Positions 18,076 to 30,668 are shown, counted from the first letter of the stretch. The stretch is 64,000 nt of DNA from Fragilariopsis cylindrus CCMP1102 (GCA_900095095.1 FMBT01000304.1:372001-436000), one strand, 5' to 3'. Program-made: numbers and translations. Notes: a model not told the origin generated them from the letters alone.

Positions 18076-19268
18076 CAATTAATTATGAAGTCACCTTAAC
18101 TATATCAATAACGATAACGACAATGATAGTACTTTAAAAAGAAAACGGAACAATAGTCGTTAGTAGGCTTGTATGGTTTTTACTGTAAATCACTATGTTA
18201 CTTACTGTATACGATTTCACGCTTACGAATTATGACAGTTGTCACGGTAAAATTGACAATGAGGGTAGAATCAAAACAATAACGACCAGAAGTATTGTAT
18301 ATGGTAATGCTTATGATATACCGCCAATTATGCATGCTGTGGATCTGTAAAATCATAGGATGGTTTATTTATCCCGTGTGACTGATGGAAGGGGGAATGT
18401 TTGGTGTTTAGAATACCACACAGCATTTATATATTCCTCTTGACAAGCACAATATCATTTAGTTGTTCGTTGCATCTTGGGTTCTGTACATAGTACTATA
18501 GTTTTTCTCATGTGACTGGGATATGGACAGAGAGGGAAGAAGGGAGCGAAATACGGAGGGAGGAGAGGATGGGTGGAATACTCAGGCTTCTTGGCAAGCA
18601 TATTATGTATCCTAACTTTGTACCACATACCACATACCACATACCACAGAACAGCAGAACAGCAGAACAGCAGAGATAGCTTAATAAAGAGGAAGTATTT
18701 CTATCCTTCGTCGTTCCGGTCTGGCTGGAAGGAAGCAATATACAGTAGCTACTGATTATTTATCCTAACAGTTCGTCGTGTGAATAACATCTCACAACCA
18801 CAACTTCGAATCTAGCTAGCTGTAATGGCTGTGTTATTGCATTTTACCATTATAGCAAACTGGCTCCGCCGCACGGTACTGACAGAACTCTAATTTAGAG
18901 CAAACAAACAAAATAGAATCATCTATTAGTGGTGGTGCTCTCTCTTATACAACGTCAATAAAGACAGAGGATGATGCGGCGCCTACTTTCAACTTTTTAA
19001 TAAATCCTACTACTGTAATATTTATATATTTATTCTTATTATTACTATGCAAAACATATATTCGTTCGTTCGTTCGTTTCGAAAGTACCGTTATCCGACA
19101 TCGACATCGTTTCTTTTTTCTCGACGTTGATATATGCATTTTGTTATTTTATTTTATTTTATTTAACATTGTTATGCTATGTTATTTGTTTGTCTTTTTT
19201 CGTTTTTTTATTGTATTTTCGTTCAGTTTATATTATTTATTTTGACACTATTTGTTGTTTTGTTATTT
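18076..19268. other. Intergenic region with a dispersed repeat
   Basis: No supported gene. It contains one copy of an inverted dispersed repeat (18345-18620), an ACCACATACC doublet (about 18620-18650), a CAGAACAG run (18645-18675), GTTCGTTCGTTC (19060-19080) and ATTTT runs (19140-19165). Confidence 0.6.
18345..18620 (-). repeat. Dispersed repeat, inverted copy of 23785-24075
   Basis: The reverse complement of this segment (AATGATATTGTGCTTGTCAA, AAATGCTGTGTGGTATTC, CCAAACATTCCCCCTTCCAT, CACACGGGATAAA) matches 23950-24060 closely. The GGGTGGATAATACT side matches the CCCACCC side near 23800-23880. The matched length is about 280 bp with indels. The short ORFs here belong to the repeat. Confidence 0.85.
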
Positions 19269-22061
19269 TTATGCTTCAGCTGCACCATCTAAATTCGGAA
19301 TTCTTGATCGATGTTTCTTAATTTTATTAATGGACAAATTGCCTTTCTTATTTGCTATTGCTTCTTGTACCTTTGATGGTAATTTATCTGGATCAACACC
19401 TTCACCAACTTTAATAGTATTACTACTATTCGGAAGGTCATCTTCTGGTTTCTTAAATCCTGCAGCAAATCTTTCACGTGCAGTACCACCATCTGCTTGT
19501 GCTGCTGCTTCTTCTTCTGCCTCACGTGCTAATCGTACAAGACGTGCTGCTTGTGCACGTTCTGTTTTACGTGGTTTATTATGATAGACTGTATGTGAAT
19601 TTAATGGATCTAAATGTAAATGTTCTTCCAATAATGGTTCCTTTGTAAGGATATGTGCTTCCACAATTTCAATTGGTGAATGTATAAAATGATGCCATTC
19701 GGTATTATCAGCATATACATCCGCTTGATACACATATCCAGCTAATGCATTCCGTCCAGATCCATCTATACTAATTGTACCAAAACAGGAATCACCTTGT
19801 TCATTTAATGCATACTGAGATTGACCACCTGGACCATGTCCTTGTGTATTATCCACTTTATTTATATACCAGTCCGGTCCACCGGGTCGGCCAGTAAATC
19901 CAACGGTCCATGGTACGTGGGGATAATCATGTGAATAATCTGGAAATGCTAATTGATCTAATCCTAATTCTGTAAATGCATGTTTTCGTGATTGTTCCTT
20001 TGCTTCTGCTTGAGGATCATTTGGTGACTCATATTCATCATCATCATATTCCGAATTAAATTTCTTGACTTCATTTTCATATTTATTGATAGTATCCACT
20101 GCACTCTTCGCCAGTTGATGCTTATCTGCACTATTACTAGCATCATAGGTATTAAACGTGTCATCGGTTCCATCTAAATAGTCACTATATTCCGGCTGTG
20201 GACCCGCCTGCACAATATGTGGTCCATTTAAATAAAAATGTGTCCCTTCCATTAATCCATGATCGACTTGTTCGAGAAATAAATGTATGGCATGTGGTAC
20301 TAAATCTAATGGTGCTAAATCAATTTGAAATTTAAATCGTTTTGGTTTTGGTAATTCATCTGCATGATCATCCGCATTCATATCGACTAAAAATGTCATT
20401 TCCACTTTATGTGGTCCTGGACCGAACCTTATTATATTAAATAATGGGAATGAATGATAACGTGACGAATGTAGTGGTCGTGGAAGTAGGATAGCAGCAG
20501 CAGAAGCGGTGTGGAAGGAAAGAATAATTGATTGATTGATACAATCGCAGTTTAATAATAGTGTGTGGATAAGTTTTCATTTGCGTGGACGGGGACGGCG
20601 GCGAGGAAAGGGAAAGGAGATAAAGTTCGACGAGATGAATTTTGTGAAAAATAAAAGGGACATAGAAATAAATAAAATAATTGTGTTGATAGTTAGAAAT
20701 ATAGTATGATAAAATTGGTAAAAATAATCGGACAAAAAGATTAACGGCAAACGGAATGGCAACGGCAAACGAACGACAAACAGGATGGCAGGACAAAACA
20801 AAGATAGAAACACAACAACGTAGGATGGGAAAAGATCACATTGTATTTTTTTTTCACTACTGTAAAAAACTTCCTATTGTTGGTCTGGTCTGGTCTGGTC
20901 TGGTACATTCCCGAAAAATTCGATGAACAACAACAAACAAACACGCAATTAATTTAATACACACACACACACACACAATCAATCTTTTTATTTATTTTGT
21001 TGGTCGTTAAAAAAACAATTAATCGTCTTAGCTTTACGCTTTTACGCTCTTACAAGCTCTTACCTTTCTAAGACCATCCGTTTGGATTCACGACGTGTTA
21101 TATCCATTAACCAACCAATTTGATTACTAAAAGCTAATTCACGTTTGGAATATTCTTGATTTTTTTCTTTTTGTTGAGGCAATTCAATAATTTTTAATTT
21201 TTTTGTTTCCTCTTCCAGTAGTCGATTTTGTCGTTCTAATTGATTTAATTTAACTTTTGTTTTCGTATCCGATTGTTGTTGAGCACGTTGACGTGTACTT
21301 TCTGAAGATTTTAATTTACGTTCTAAATCTTCTACTTTATTAATCACACTTAAAGTATTTGGTTGATCTAATCTTTTGAGAAGTGTGGTAGTGGAACCAC
21401 GATTTGAAAAATAAAATGTGGTGATTAGTATAGAATAGACAAATAATAAGATACTACCAATTATCATTCCCCAACTTATAAATGTTCCATTAGAGGTACT
21501 ATTTAATTGACCTTTCCGTTTTGGTTTATTATATTTATTATCAGATAGACGACGTTGTTGTTGCTGTTGTGCAGTGTGACCATTACTATAACCACCACCA
21601 TTATTATTAAGACTACTACTCCTATTATTCATTCCATATCCTCCTCCACCATATTGTGAAGCAGCTGCGGCAGCTGCAGCAGCAGGAGCACCACCACCAC
21701 CGTACGGTGATGAAGCTGCGGCAGTGGGTTGTTGCTGATGTTGTTGTTGACCACCGCCCCAAGAGTTTTGAGAAGATGTTGATGTGACAGACGATGACCG
21801 TTGTTGTGTTGGATATGGTGGTGGCATTGGTGGTGGGACACCATTACTTCCAATACTACCAATACTTCCCATACTTCCATTACTAACACTACGTTTGGAT
21901 GTTTGTTGTGGACTGGACCGTGGACGAGGTGAGGGTCTGGGTAAATTCGCACTATTTAATGATGACGATGATGAATTATTATTTTGTTGTCTTGTCTGTT
22001 GATGTTGAACATTCCCCCCAGCACGTTGACGAAATTCAGAGGAATTATTTAATGATGACAT
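19269..22061 (-). CDS. Type II membrane protein with coiled coil and C-terminal cyclophilin-like domain (two exons)
   Basis: Exon 1 is 21064-22061, ending in AG before GTAAGAGC; the intron is 20428-21063 (636 bp); exon 2 is 19269-20427. The join is phase 2, keeps the frame (MVLE-R-FGPGPHKVEM) and gives 718 residues. The N-terminus is Ser/Asn/Gln/Pro/Ala low complexity, then a membrane helix at about 190-216 (SWGMIIGSILLFVYSILI), a coiled coil at about 240-310, and a domain from about 333. There VPHAIHLFLEQVDHG, GTHFYLNGPHIVQAGP, FTGRPGGPDWYIN and GHGPGGQ follow the cyclophilin pattern (GT.F.R, GRPG.. QF.I). The catalytic Arg of active cyclophilins (FHR) is replaced (FYL), so isomerase activity is doubtful. 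Layout suggests a Golgi/ER lumenal protein. The intron holds a CA microsatellite and a GGTCT run. Confidence 0.85.
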
Positions 22062-22648
22062 TGTGATATAATATGACCTTTGACTTTTGATTTTGTTTTA
22101 ATTTGCTATCCAAATGACAATGACAATGAAGGGTTGTGGAGTGAAGTGGAGTGGAATGAAGTGGAGTGGAGTGAGTCTTTTTTTAGACTTTAACTCTTGC
22201 TTTTTGTGCGGATGGATGACAAAAGAGAAACGAGAAGAGCTTTGTTTGTCGGTGGTACAATGTAGAGTTTGCTTTGGTGATCCTTTTACCCTTTCTTCGG
22301 TCTTTCTTATTCTCTGCCTTTTTTGTTTTATACCAGTACCGTATTGTTATCTGTGTAAGTGAATTTGATGGCTGATGACATGCGCGGTCGGTGCATGTGA
22401 ATGACAGTAGGAGCTACCGTGCACAATGTACAGTATGCAGTTATCGGTTCATCTCGATTCCCATATAAAAATAAAATCTATGCGTTAGAATCCAATTTTT
22501 CTTTTCTTTTTCTTTGTTTGCTTCTTGTGCGTGATGAATGTAAGCCGTTAATAACTGGTAAAGTACTGTATCTCCATAGCATGTAAAATTCAAACAAAGC
22601 AAAGAAAACGAGGTTGTCTGTGTTGTGTGGTGACGACTTCTTAGGGCG

Positions 22649-22712
22649 CGACTGTACTTCGTACGAGCGAAAATATCTTACAAAGATGTTCTCGTACGTA
22701 GTACAGTAGTCG
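22649..22712. other. Inverted repeat, about 18-bp arms
   Basis: CGACTGTACTTCGTACGAG (22649-22667) pairs with CTCGTACGTAGTACAGTAGTCG (22691-22712) with a few unpaired bases and a 23-nt loop. Intergenic; role unknown. Confidence 0.65.
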
Positions 22713-23599
22713 AGACCGTAGTTGAATTACAACTACTTACTGTAAGTTACAGTTGTCTATGAGGCACCTAATACTGTACTACTACTGCAGTACAGCTGTA
22801 TACCTTTAGTAGGTAGTCAGGTACTATCTCTCTCATCTCACCTCCACCTACCTCCACCTACCTCTTACTAGTACATGGTTGTACTACCAGCTACTTACTG
22901 TTGTATCTAGCTAGATTTTAAGGTAGCAATAGGTATGCACCACACACAGATTGTTTTGTTTGTAATGTGCTATAACTAATTTATGTGCGCTTTGACTGTG
23001 CTCTATCTGTGCTCTAGCTGTACTCTGTGATTTGATTGTGCTGCTATGTGTTAGGTGTGAGGTGTTATATGTGTGGTGTTATGTGTGTTGTTATGTGTGT
23101 GTTACAATGTGCTATGTGCTCGTGCTTTGAGTTTTCAAGATCTGTCATGTTTCCACATGTCCCTATCTACCCCTGACTGGACCCTGCACACAACAATGAA
23201 TGTCAATGGGACCAAAGTCAGTCTCCAACGCAACATAACCTACTATGAAAACAATCCATGGCTAAGCTAAGTGGACAACTAAGTAGTATTATTTCACAGA
23301 ATACATCATCATAGGAGTTTCTTTTATTAACATCAGGAAGATCTTGATTTTTGTTTCTGTAAGTACAGCATGCACAGCACAAGCAAGCATTTAAAATAAA
23401 TTGGGAGGTTCCATTCCAGTTAGTAGTCAAAGCTCTCACTTTTTCACTGCTATTAGTAGGGTGTTTGTTGTTACAAAAGGCTTATAGAGTATGTGGCATG
23501 GTTTTGTTAGCATTCTGTATTCTACCTGCTGTCATCTGTAACATCATCATCAGCCTAATAAGTCAAGGTCTGGTATATGGCGGATTCCACCATTTCCTT

Positions 23600-24180
23600 T
23601 GGCCATGCATAAAATGTCGATGCTGTGCTTGTCAAGAGGAATTACTAAATGCTGTGGGCACTCCACACATCATTATTCTCTTATCCCTATTCTCTCCTGA
23701 AGCTCAGTCACACTGAACAAATGCTGTGTGCATTCCACACATACCCCTTTTCCTCAATCTACTGCTGCTACACATAGAACTACAGTAGTTAGGATACATA
23801 ATATTATGCTTGCGGGGAAGCCTGATCCACCCATCCTCTCCTATTACCACCCTCTTCTTCCCTCTCCCTATTCCAGTCACACGAGATAAACTATAATACT
23901 ATGGTGCTGATGATAGTACAGAACCCAAGATGCAACAGAACAATTGAAATGATGTTGTGCTTGTCAAGAGAAGTATATAAATGCTGTGTGGTATTCTAAA
24001 CACCAAACATTCCCCCTTCCATCAATCACACGGGATGAACAACCTATCCTATGATTTTACAGGTCCACACGTGTAAATAATTATGTTGCGCTTATCGGGA
24101 GGATTAATTAAATTCTGTGAGCATCACTTGCTGTGTCACTTGCCTCCCCCCAGTCACATTGGATAAACAATATGCTACTA
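23600..24180. repeat. Degenerate tandem repeat array, about 130-170-bp unit
   Basis: The block ATG.TGTGCTTGTCAAGAG followed by TA.TAAATGCTGTG recurs near 23620, 23955 and 24085, with a further weak match near 23790. Between them are CAGTCACAC or ATCACACGG blocks. The copy at 23785-24075 is also present, inverted, at 18345-18620. Confidence 0.7.
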
Positions 24181-24702
24181 CAGAATAGCCACTGAAAGAG
24201 GGGTATGCAAAACAAGCCAAGAACTGCTGCTACTAACTAGCCTTCTGGGATATTTCTTCCACACTGCTGGAGTTTATGGGAGACATAACAGGAATACATT
24301 CAATAGCAGCAGCACCATATAACTGCAACAAATGCAGCAGCATAACTTACTTCAAAATATCTGACGAAGCGACACATACCCAACACAGAAAAAGACCAAT
24401 TGAAATTGAAAACTTACCGCACGACGATGACGACGATGACAAGTTCTCGGTCTCGTTCAAGGCCAGCAAGGATAGGTGTAAGATCAAGGCCAAGATCAAG
24501 AGACACGACAGATAACGAAGCAAAAGAAGCACAACCACCACCACCACCACCACCGCAGCAAAACAACAACAACAATAACAACACAGATTATAGAGGTGCA
24601 GCATCATCAGAACCATCATCGACAACGGGTGGATTGTTGTGGGTTTGTACTAGAGACGTAGGAATGACAAATAGATAATAGAATCATTTATTAATTTTAA
24701 AT

Positions 24703-27053
24703 TTAAAAAGAGATACTTACGTTTCCATTTAATTTATTATCTTTCCATTTTTTATCCATTGTATATGTAATATTCCAATCTTGGATATTTGCTGTTGCGT
24801 TGTAATCACGTGGGAATTTCCCTGCATCTTGCAATAAGTATAAAGCAATTTCAGTACCTCCTACTAAATCAATAAATCCTCTCATCCAAGGCCAAGCAAT
24901 TATAGACGTTCCACCATTAGCTGTTGTCATATTTGATCTTTCTAACCATCTATCATAGTTTCTATCTCCGCCTTTCCTAGCATCTTCTCGAAAGCTATAG
25001 GCTTCCCAGCTGCCATTCAATGCCACCATCAAGCGATAAAAATAGATGAATAAATCATTCCGGGTTGTCACCGACCGAACGAAAATAAAAGCAAGAAGAA
25101 AGATAATAATAATTGAGTAAGCTAGATGAAATGCAATATTTTTAGGTGATGTTTTAAAACCGTAACATACAATATGGGACCCGACCCGCATGATTTTTAA
25201 AGTCAGTAGTTTTTCTTTCCTTTTATTTAAAAAAATAGTACGTACCTTCCCAGATAATGGTTGATTACGAAAGATTCATTTTTTAAGATACCTTTGGTTT
25301 CTTTGTTTCGGGTATCTAATTCATCTCTGCAATGATTTTGCATTGGCATATGTGTCATCCATTTTGAAAACTTATCTTGAGTGTACTTGCGTGCTCTAAT
25401 AAAGATAAAAAATATGATTATCATCAAATATACCAAACGAGCGAGCAAGTAGGCAGTGTTGAACGGAAGACAAAAAATACAAGATGAGATAGTAACCAGG
25501 TCGATAAAAAGAAAGAATAAAGTTGCGAAGATAATAATATGTGAGACCAATGATATTCTGTATAGATAGACACATGCATACACACCATAGACACACATAC
25601 AGACACGCATACATCTGAACATAAAGAGATTAGATTAGATTCACATGCAGTAAGACGTAGTAGGTAGTACAGTAGTACGCACGTACCTCTGATGAGAAAG
25701 ATCAATGAATGATTCGGACTTCCATCGTATCCTGTGATATGCTTGTACCGTAGAGTATCGAAAAGTTTCGTATCGACAGTGTCAGGTATATTGTATTCTT
25801 TCAGTTGGTTGTAGTCATAAGTAGATAATTCCTTTGAATTGTATCGTACACGATTGATTACAACACAGGAGAGATCACCTGCTTCTAATAACGACACGAG
25901 GTCTGCTTTTTCCCTTTAGCTGTGATGTCTCTCTTTTTCAGCTCCTTTTTCAACTCAGCAACTTTAAAGGAAGACCAATCCTGCGAGTTGTTAAGAAGAT
26001 ACTTTGCATCTTCATCTTTGATTTCATTTATCGATTCAGGACATATCCTGGTTGTTTCATTTTCAACAATCCCTCTGTATTGTCCTGTTTGTTTCGGCAG
26101 GTTTTTTCGTTCTATGTGTGAAAGTTATAAATTCATCTGTGTCATGATAACTAACCCAAGTTGTATCCTTATTTACTTCTAATAAATGTTTTGAACATGT
26201 TCTATAAAATTCATTTTGTCGTTTTCTATGATGATTTGTTTTAATTCGTCCATGATCTCTTGCAGTTGCTGTTATGTTATCTGTTACTTTCTTTATTTTA
26301 TCATTCATTTTGATATTCTTTCTCTGTAAAATGATCTGTATCAGTCATTGTAACAATAGTCATATTCAAATGATGATAATCATTATTATTCCATCTATTA
26401 ATAATATCCATTGGTGATCCTATAGCATTTGGATCAATATTAATGACAATGTAACGTAATTTCATTATATAATAATGATATGCAATCCATTCTTCTAAAC
26501 GATAATTATCATCCATCCATAATATACATGCACTAAAAATTTCTTCTTGTTGTTCTTGCTGTTGTTGTTGTTCTTCGTTGTCGCCATTTTTTTGTGTAAC
26601 CTTGTCGATGCTATCATTTTTGTTTTCTATCCATTTCTTCATTCTCTTTTCTTTCCTTCTCTTTTCTTTCCTTTTTTGTTTCTTTTTTATCTTCAAATTG
26701 TCACCATCATCTTCCTGTTTAACATTAACTTTTGTCTTAGTCTCGCTGTTGGTATAGTTGTTCCGTAGTTCTGTCGAAGAATCACCACCCTGTCCATATC
26801 CATTCGCATTCGCCGCCGCTGCTGCCGCCACCGCCGTACTAGTAGTAGTCGTTGGTGCTATACCAGATTCAAATTCTGCAGCATCAAATAATGAACGTCC
26901 ATCAATTTTCATCGAAAATTGTCCCATACCAGCAACAGCAAATATTACAGCAAATAAAAATACAATCTTTACATTACGGATGTTGCTGTTGCTGCGATTT
27001 TGGTTTTTAGTTGTTGTCTTCATCGTTGTAGTAGTAGTAATGGGTATCATCAT
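24703..27053 (-). pseudogene. GT92-like glycosyltransferase with SAP motif, frame broken in three places
   Basis: From ATG 27053: a membrane anchor (VKIVFLFAVIFAVAGMGQF), low-complexity stem, then the catalytic region ACILWMDDNYRLEEWIAYHY and WVSYHDTDEF (acidic DTD metal site), RYNSKELSTYDYN, FDTLRYKHI, NHYLG-S-WEAYSFREDARKG and IIAWPWMRGF. These follow the GT92/DUF23 pattern of Golgi enzymes. Coding runs through 25687-27053, 25246-25393 and 24703-25009 with introns 25394-25686 (GTACGT..AG) and 25010-25245 (GTACGT..CAG). Within the first block the frame changes near 26304, 26075 and 25927, each at or near a short homopolymer; coding resumes at once each time. Between the DTD site and the next conserved block lies a SAP-like motif (WSSFKVAELKKELKKRDITA and on). 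This is either a young pseudogene or indel errors in the assembly. The last exon ends at a stop right after a possible GTAAGT donor, so the C-terminus is uncertain. Confidence 0.78.
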
Positions 27054-28652
27054 ATGATATATTGTCTGTCGAATTATTTCTTTCTTGTGTTTTGCCTGAT
27101 TGTGAGAATAATATGAATTTATCTGAATGAATGCATCTGTTGAATTTTATCCTTAACCAACAATCATCTATTTCCTGGCCTGTGCTCGTCTATTCTTCCG
27201 TGAAGAAGAAACTCAATTGTTAGGGGGTAGTGTGGTGTACGCCTTTATTCAACTTCCTATTAGACTACGCAGGAATGTTTATGATAAATTATAAATAAAA
27301 GCTAGCAGTATCTGCGTAATGGTAAGTTCTTGTGTTTCAACTTACTACGTACTACGATATGCAAGTTGGGTAATTAGATTTCGATTCACATAAAACATAA
27401 ATTTAAATTTTGCTAATTCCCTTCGGATATGCAATTTGAGGCATGTAAAATTCTTCTTTCAGTGAGTGTAAGATTGCTTAGGTGCGCGAGTCGAATCCAA
27501 CGGTAAATTGGAACGGAGGACGTACCTCTATCTTTAGCTATTTTAAAATTCTTCTTGATTTCGCCACTTGCGCGTGTATTCTAACGGTAACTAGGCCTAA
27601 CGTATCTTGGCCGTACAGGCATAAGGCGACTTTCACACAAGTCAATCACAAATAGAGTAAAGCGACACATACTAAGTATGGAATACTATAGTACCTATAA
27701 ATACACATACTAGTACCTACGTATGAATACATAGGAATACGTATAAATACTACGTATAAATATGTAGTATTCATATTACGGTATGTACTGTAAGTTGCTC
27801 GTCTTCACGAACTTCTCTACAATGGTACCTTATTTAATTTTTTTTAAACGGAATATAAAAGAAGACGACTGATAAAATCAGTCGGTCATCCAAAAAGTAA
27901 TTGCAGGTGTCTAATAAAAGGTTTTTAATGTTCTCTCTTAAAAACTTAATTAAAGTACCACTGTATGCGATCAGCAGTGGGACAGGATCCTTAGAATTAC
28001 ATACTTAGACAATACAATTATTTCATTGTTTTCAAAAGCACGATCAAAGGATGGCAACAGTTGTCTAATTCTTTTCTTTCCGTACATCGCTACTCCAACA
28101 AACTTCAACTAAAGAGAACTATATTATGTGTTCGTCGATTCTCCCAAAATTCGCTTCTCATCAAAAATATCAATACAGAATGCAAACAAATAACGTCGGG
28201 GTTCGCTTAACTTTATCTCTCCGAAAAGCACACTAATTAATTACTGTATTCAAATTTTGGTGTGTAGTTGAGCGTCCACATCAATTGCATACAAGATGCA
28301 CTTCAAGTACAGTCGAAGAAACATATTATATATATATATATTGATGTGCTGTACCAATGACAAAGAAACAAAACAAAACAAAACAAAACAAAACAAAGCA
28401 AAGCAAAACAAAACGCAAATAATTCCCAAGTAATACGGTACTGTAAGGAAAAGCTTGCATTACTTGTTTGTTCTTCATCAATGTTAACAGAACGTCTCAA
28501 CGACACAATTCATCCTACCTCAGTATAATATCTCACTCAACCCTACCCTATCGTAGGTATCATTACTACTGTTTATATCAGCAGCAGCAGCAGCAGCGCA
28601 AACCATTTCTTTTAACCTAGCTAGGTTTATTCAATACGGTTAAATTATCGTC
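27054..28652. other. Intergenic, divergent promoter region
   Basis: No gene seen. A perfect 8-bp hairpin with a 3-nt loop (CGACTGAT AAA ATCAGTCG) lies at 27866-27884. TACGTAT-type palindromic AT repeats occur at 27700-27790, and an AAAAC microsatellite at 28365-28415. An AGC run (28580-28597) lies just before the next gene. Confidence 0.6.
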
Positions 28653-30622
28653 ATGTCGCCACAAGCGCCTGGAGACGAACACGGCGAAGTTTTACTAGCA
28701 AACGAATTAAATCAATTAAGTTTTAAAGATCGTAATGATTATCAAGGTAAGTTGAAGTATCGAATCTAATTTAATATGTTCTACCGTATTCATCCATACG
28801 GTATTCTATGCTCTAACGTACGTTAATCATTTATTATTATTTTCTTCCTATAAAATCTTCTCTCTACCGAACGATCGAACAAACAACAGATGAAATACAT
28901 TGTGTGAAATGTTTAGCAATTGACGAAACACCTGTATTAATTGGTCAATCACTGCGTGAATTACAGATTGAAATTGATGATAAAATACCTGACATTGGAA
29001 AGAATGCCTATCTACTTAGTCAAAGTACTATAGATGGACGTTCATTTGTGAATTCAAAGAATTTTAGACTACGTTTTTTAAGATTTGAATTATTTGATAT
29101 TCCAAAATCTGCAATTCGAATGTTAAAATGGTTAGATAAGGTATTAGATTTATTTGGTTCTTTTGCATTGGAGAGACCGATTTGTATATCCACTGATTTT
29201 TCATTGCGTGAACAACAGGTGTTCCGTAAAGGATATGTACAATTATTACCTGTTAGAGCAACTGGTACCGGTCGACGGATTGTCTGTTCTTTGCCATACG
29301 ATGAAGAATATTATACAGTAGCAACAAATCAAGTTTTACTTAAAATAGCGACGTATATATTTTGGATTATAGGGAATGACATTGATGCGCAACGTACAGG
29401 AGTTGCTGGTATGTGTTTGTTTGATAAGAATTTTCCTCAGCTACAAACTGCAGGTATGTTTTCTCCACAGGATAATTGGTTAATGTCGGTACGATTGAGT
29501 GCTATTCATATATGCACGCCGGATACACCATTTTTTAGATTACGACGAAGGTTTCTAACAATGGCAATAGGATCACATAATCGTGCAAGATTGAAATTAC
29601 ATCTTGGTACAGCTGTGGAACTTATGTATAAATTACAAGCCTATGGGATCCCGATAGATAGTATTCCATTAACATACACAGGAAAAATAAAATTAACAAA
29701 CATGAGACAATGGCTAAGATTACGTCATATGATAGAAGATCAGGAAAAACGGGCTACTACTGCTACAATTAGAAACTACAATAGTACCAGTTCCGATTCC
29801 GATTCTAATTCGAATTCCATCATTACTATTATTACTCCTAATGATAATAATATTCTTGTTGAAGCACCATATCTCAACGATGTTCTTTTCAAACAAGGCA
29901 ATTCATATACAGGTCATCCTGGTAATAACACATTACGGAGTTTGATTGAATCTAAAGTGAAACAACATTATGAAAATACTACAAAAAAATATAAGCCAAA
30001 TAGAATGAATCAAGTAGAAAGAAAGGCATTAATCCTACATATTTTGGATGAATTTGAACATACGTATCATGGTCGTTTTGTGAATTGGCATAAGAGCAAT
30101 ACTATGTCTGATTATTGGTGGGTGATACTTCACAATAGCAATGAAAATAGGGATGACCAGAAAGTAATTTTTAGTAAAGTTGAACCTTTATTTCGTAAAA
30201 TAAATACAAAGATACACCAACAATATGAACAACTATCACACAAAGTATTTGGTCAGAGCATACATAAAACAAACTCTACTCCTAATCAGAAAAGTTGCAA
30301 CATCATTCAATACAAAAACAGCAATAACAATAGTTCGCTGATGATTATTGACGCCGATCCACCTCGTCCTATCACTATCACCACTACTACTGTAACTACT
30401 ACAACTGCTACAACTACAAATCAAAATGGTGGTACATTTTTATTCCATTCTCTTGATGGGAATGGTAAACAAAACAACAACAACAATACACAAGGAGGAC
30501 TGCTTAGTCTTCATCATAGCGACGACAACAGAGCAGTGCCATCATCATCATTATCATCATCATTTGATACGACATCATCAGAATGTTTTGGTATGAAATT
30601 TCTTCCATGCTATGGAGATTAG
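28653..30622 (+). CDS. CRAL-TRIO-like protein with C-terminal DUF6824-like domain (two exons)
   Basis: Exon 1 is 28653-28746 (starts MSPQAPGDEHGEVLL), the intron 28747-28889 (GTAAGT..AACAACAG), exon 2 28890-30622; phase 1, 608 residues. Residues about 30-300 resemble the diatom SEC14/CRAL-TRIO-like family: FRLRFLRFELFDIPKSAIRM, a predicted lipid-binding core (FGSFALERPI, QLLPVRATGTGRRI), and LSAIHICTPDTPFF. Residues about 355-465 (LNDVLFKQGN..TGHPGN, then HGRFVNWH and YWWVI) match DUF6824, a small domain common in diatoms with a conserved D-V-L-x-G and H-x-G-N. The tail is Thr/Asn/Ser low complexity. No membrane segment. A phosphoinositide or lipid carrier role is suggested by the first domain only. 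The gene converges with the next one, 46 bp away. Confidence 0.82.
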
Positions 30623-30668
30623 AAAAAAAGAAAGAGACTTAAATCTTATTAATTATTCACTTATATTT

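Larger units (their letters stand above)
22062..24702. other. Long intergenic region with repeats
   Basis: No gene that I can support. It contains a GTGGA-type minisatellite (22136-22175), a hairpin (22649-22712), TGTGTT-rich sequence (23030-23110) and a degenerate repeat array (23600-24180). Near 24400-24600 both strands have low-complexity ORFs; the plus one encodes Pro, Gln and Asn runs and may be a small gene, but no start, splice or domain supports it. Confidence 0.5.

Noticed and set aside
20437-20796. Hydrophobic minus-strand ORF between the two exons of the cyclophilin-like gene
   Set aside because: It lies inside the inferred 636-bp intron and its hydrophobicity comes from T-rich sequence. 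Splicing from GTAAGA to AATAAG restores a continuous protein.
24276-24678. Two overlapping plus-strand ORFs with Asp, Pro, Gln and Asn runs
   Set aside because: Low-complexity DNA gives open frames on several strands here. No domain or splice model supports them; they may instead overlap the 3' end of the glycosyltransferase.
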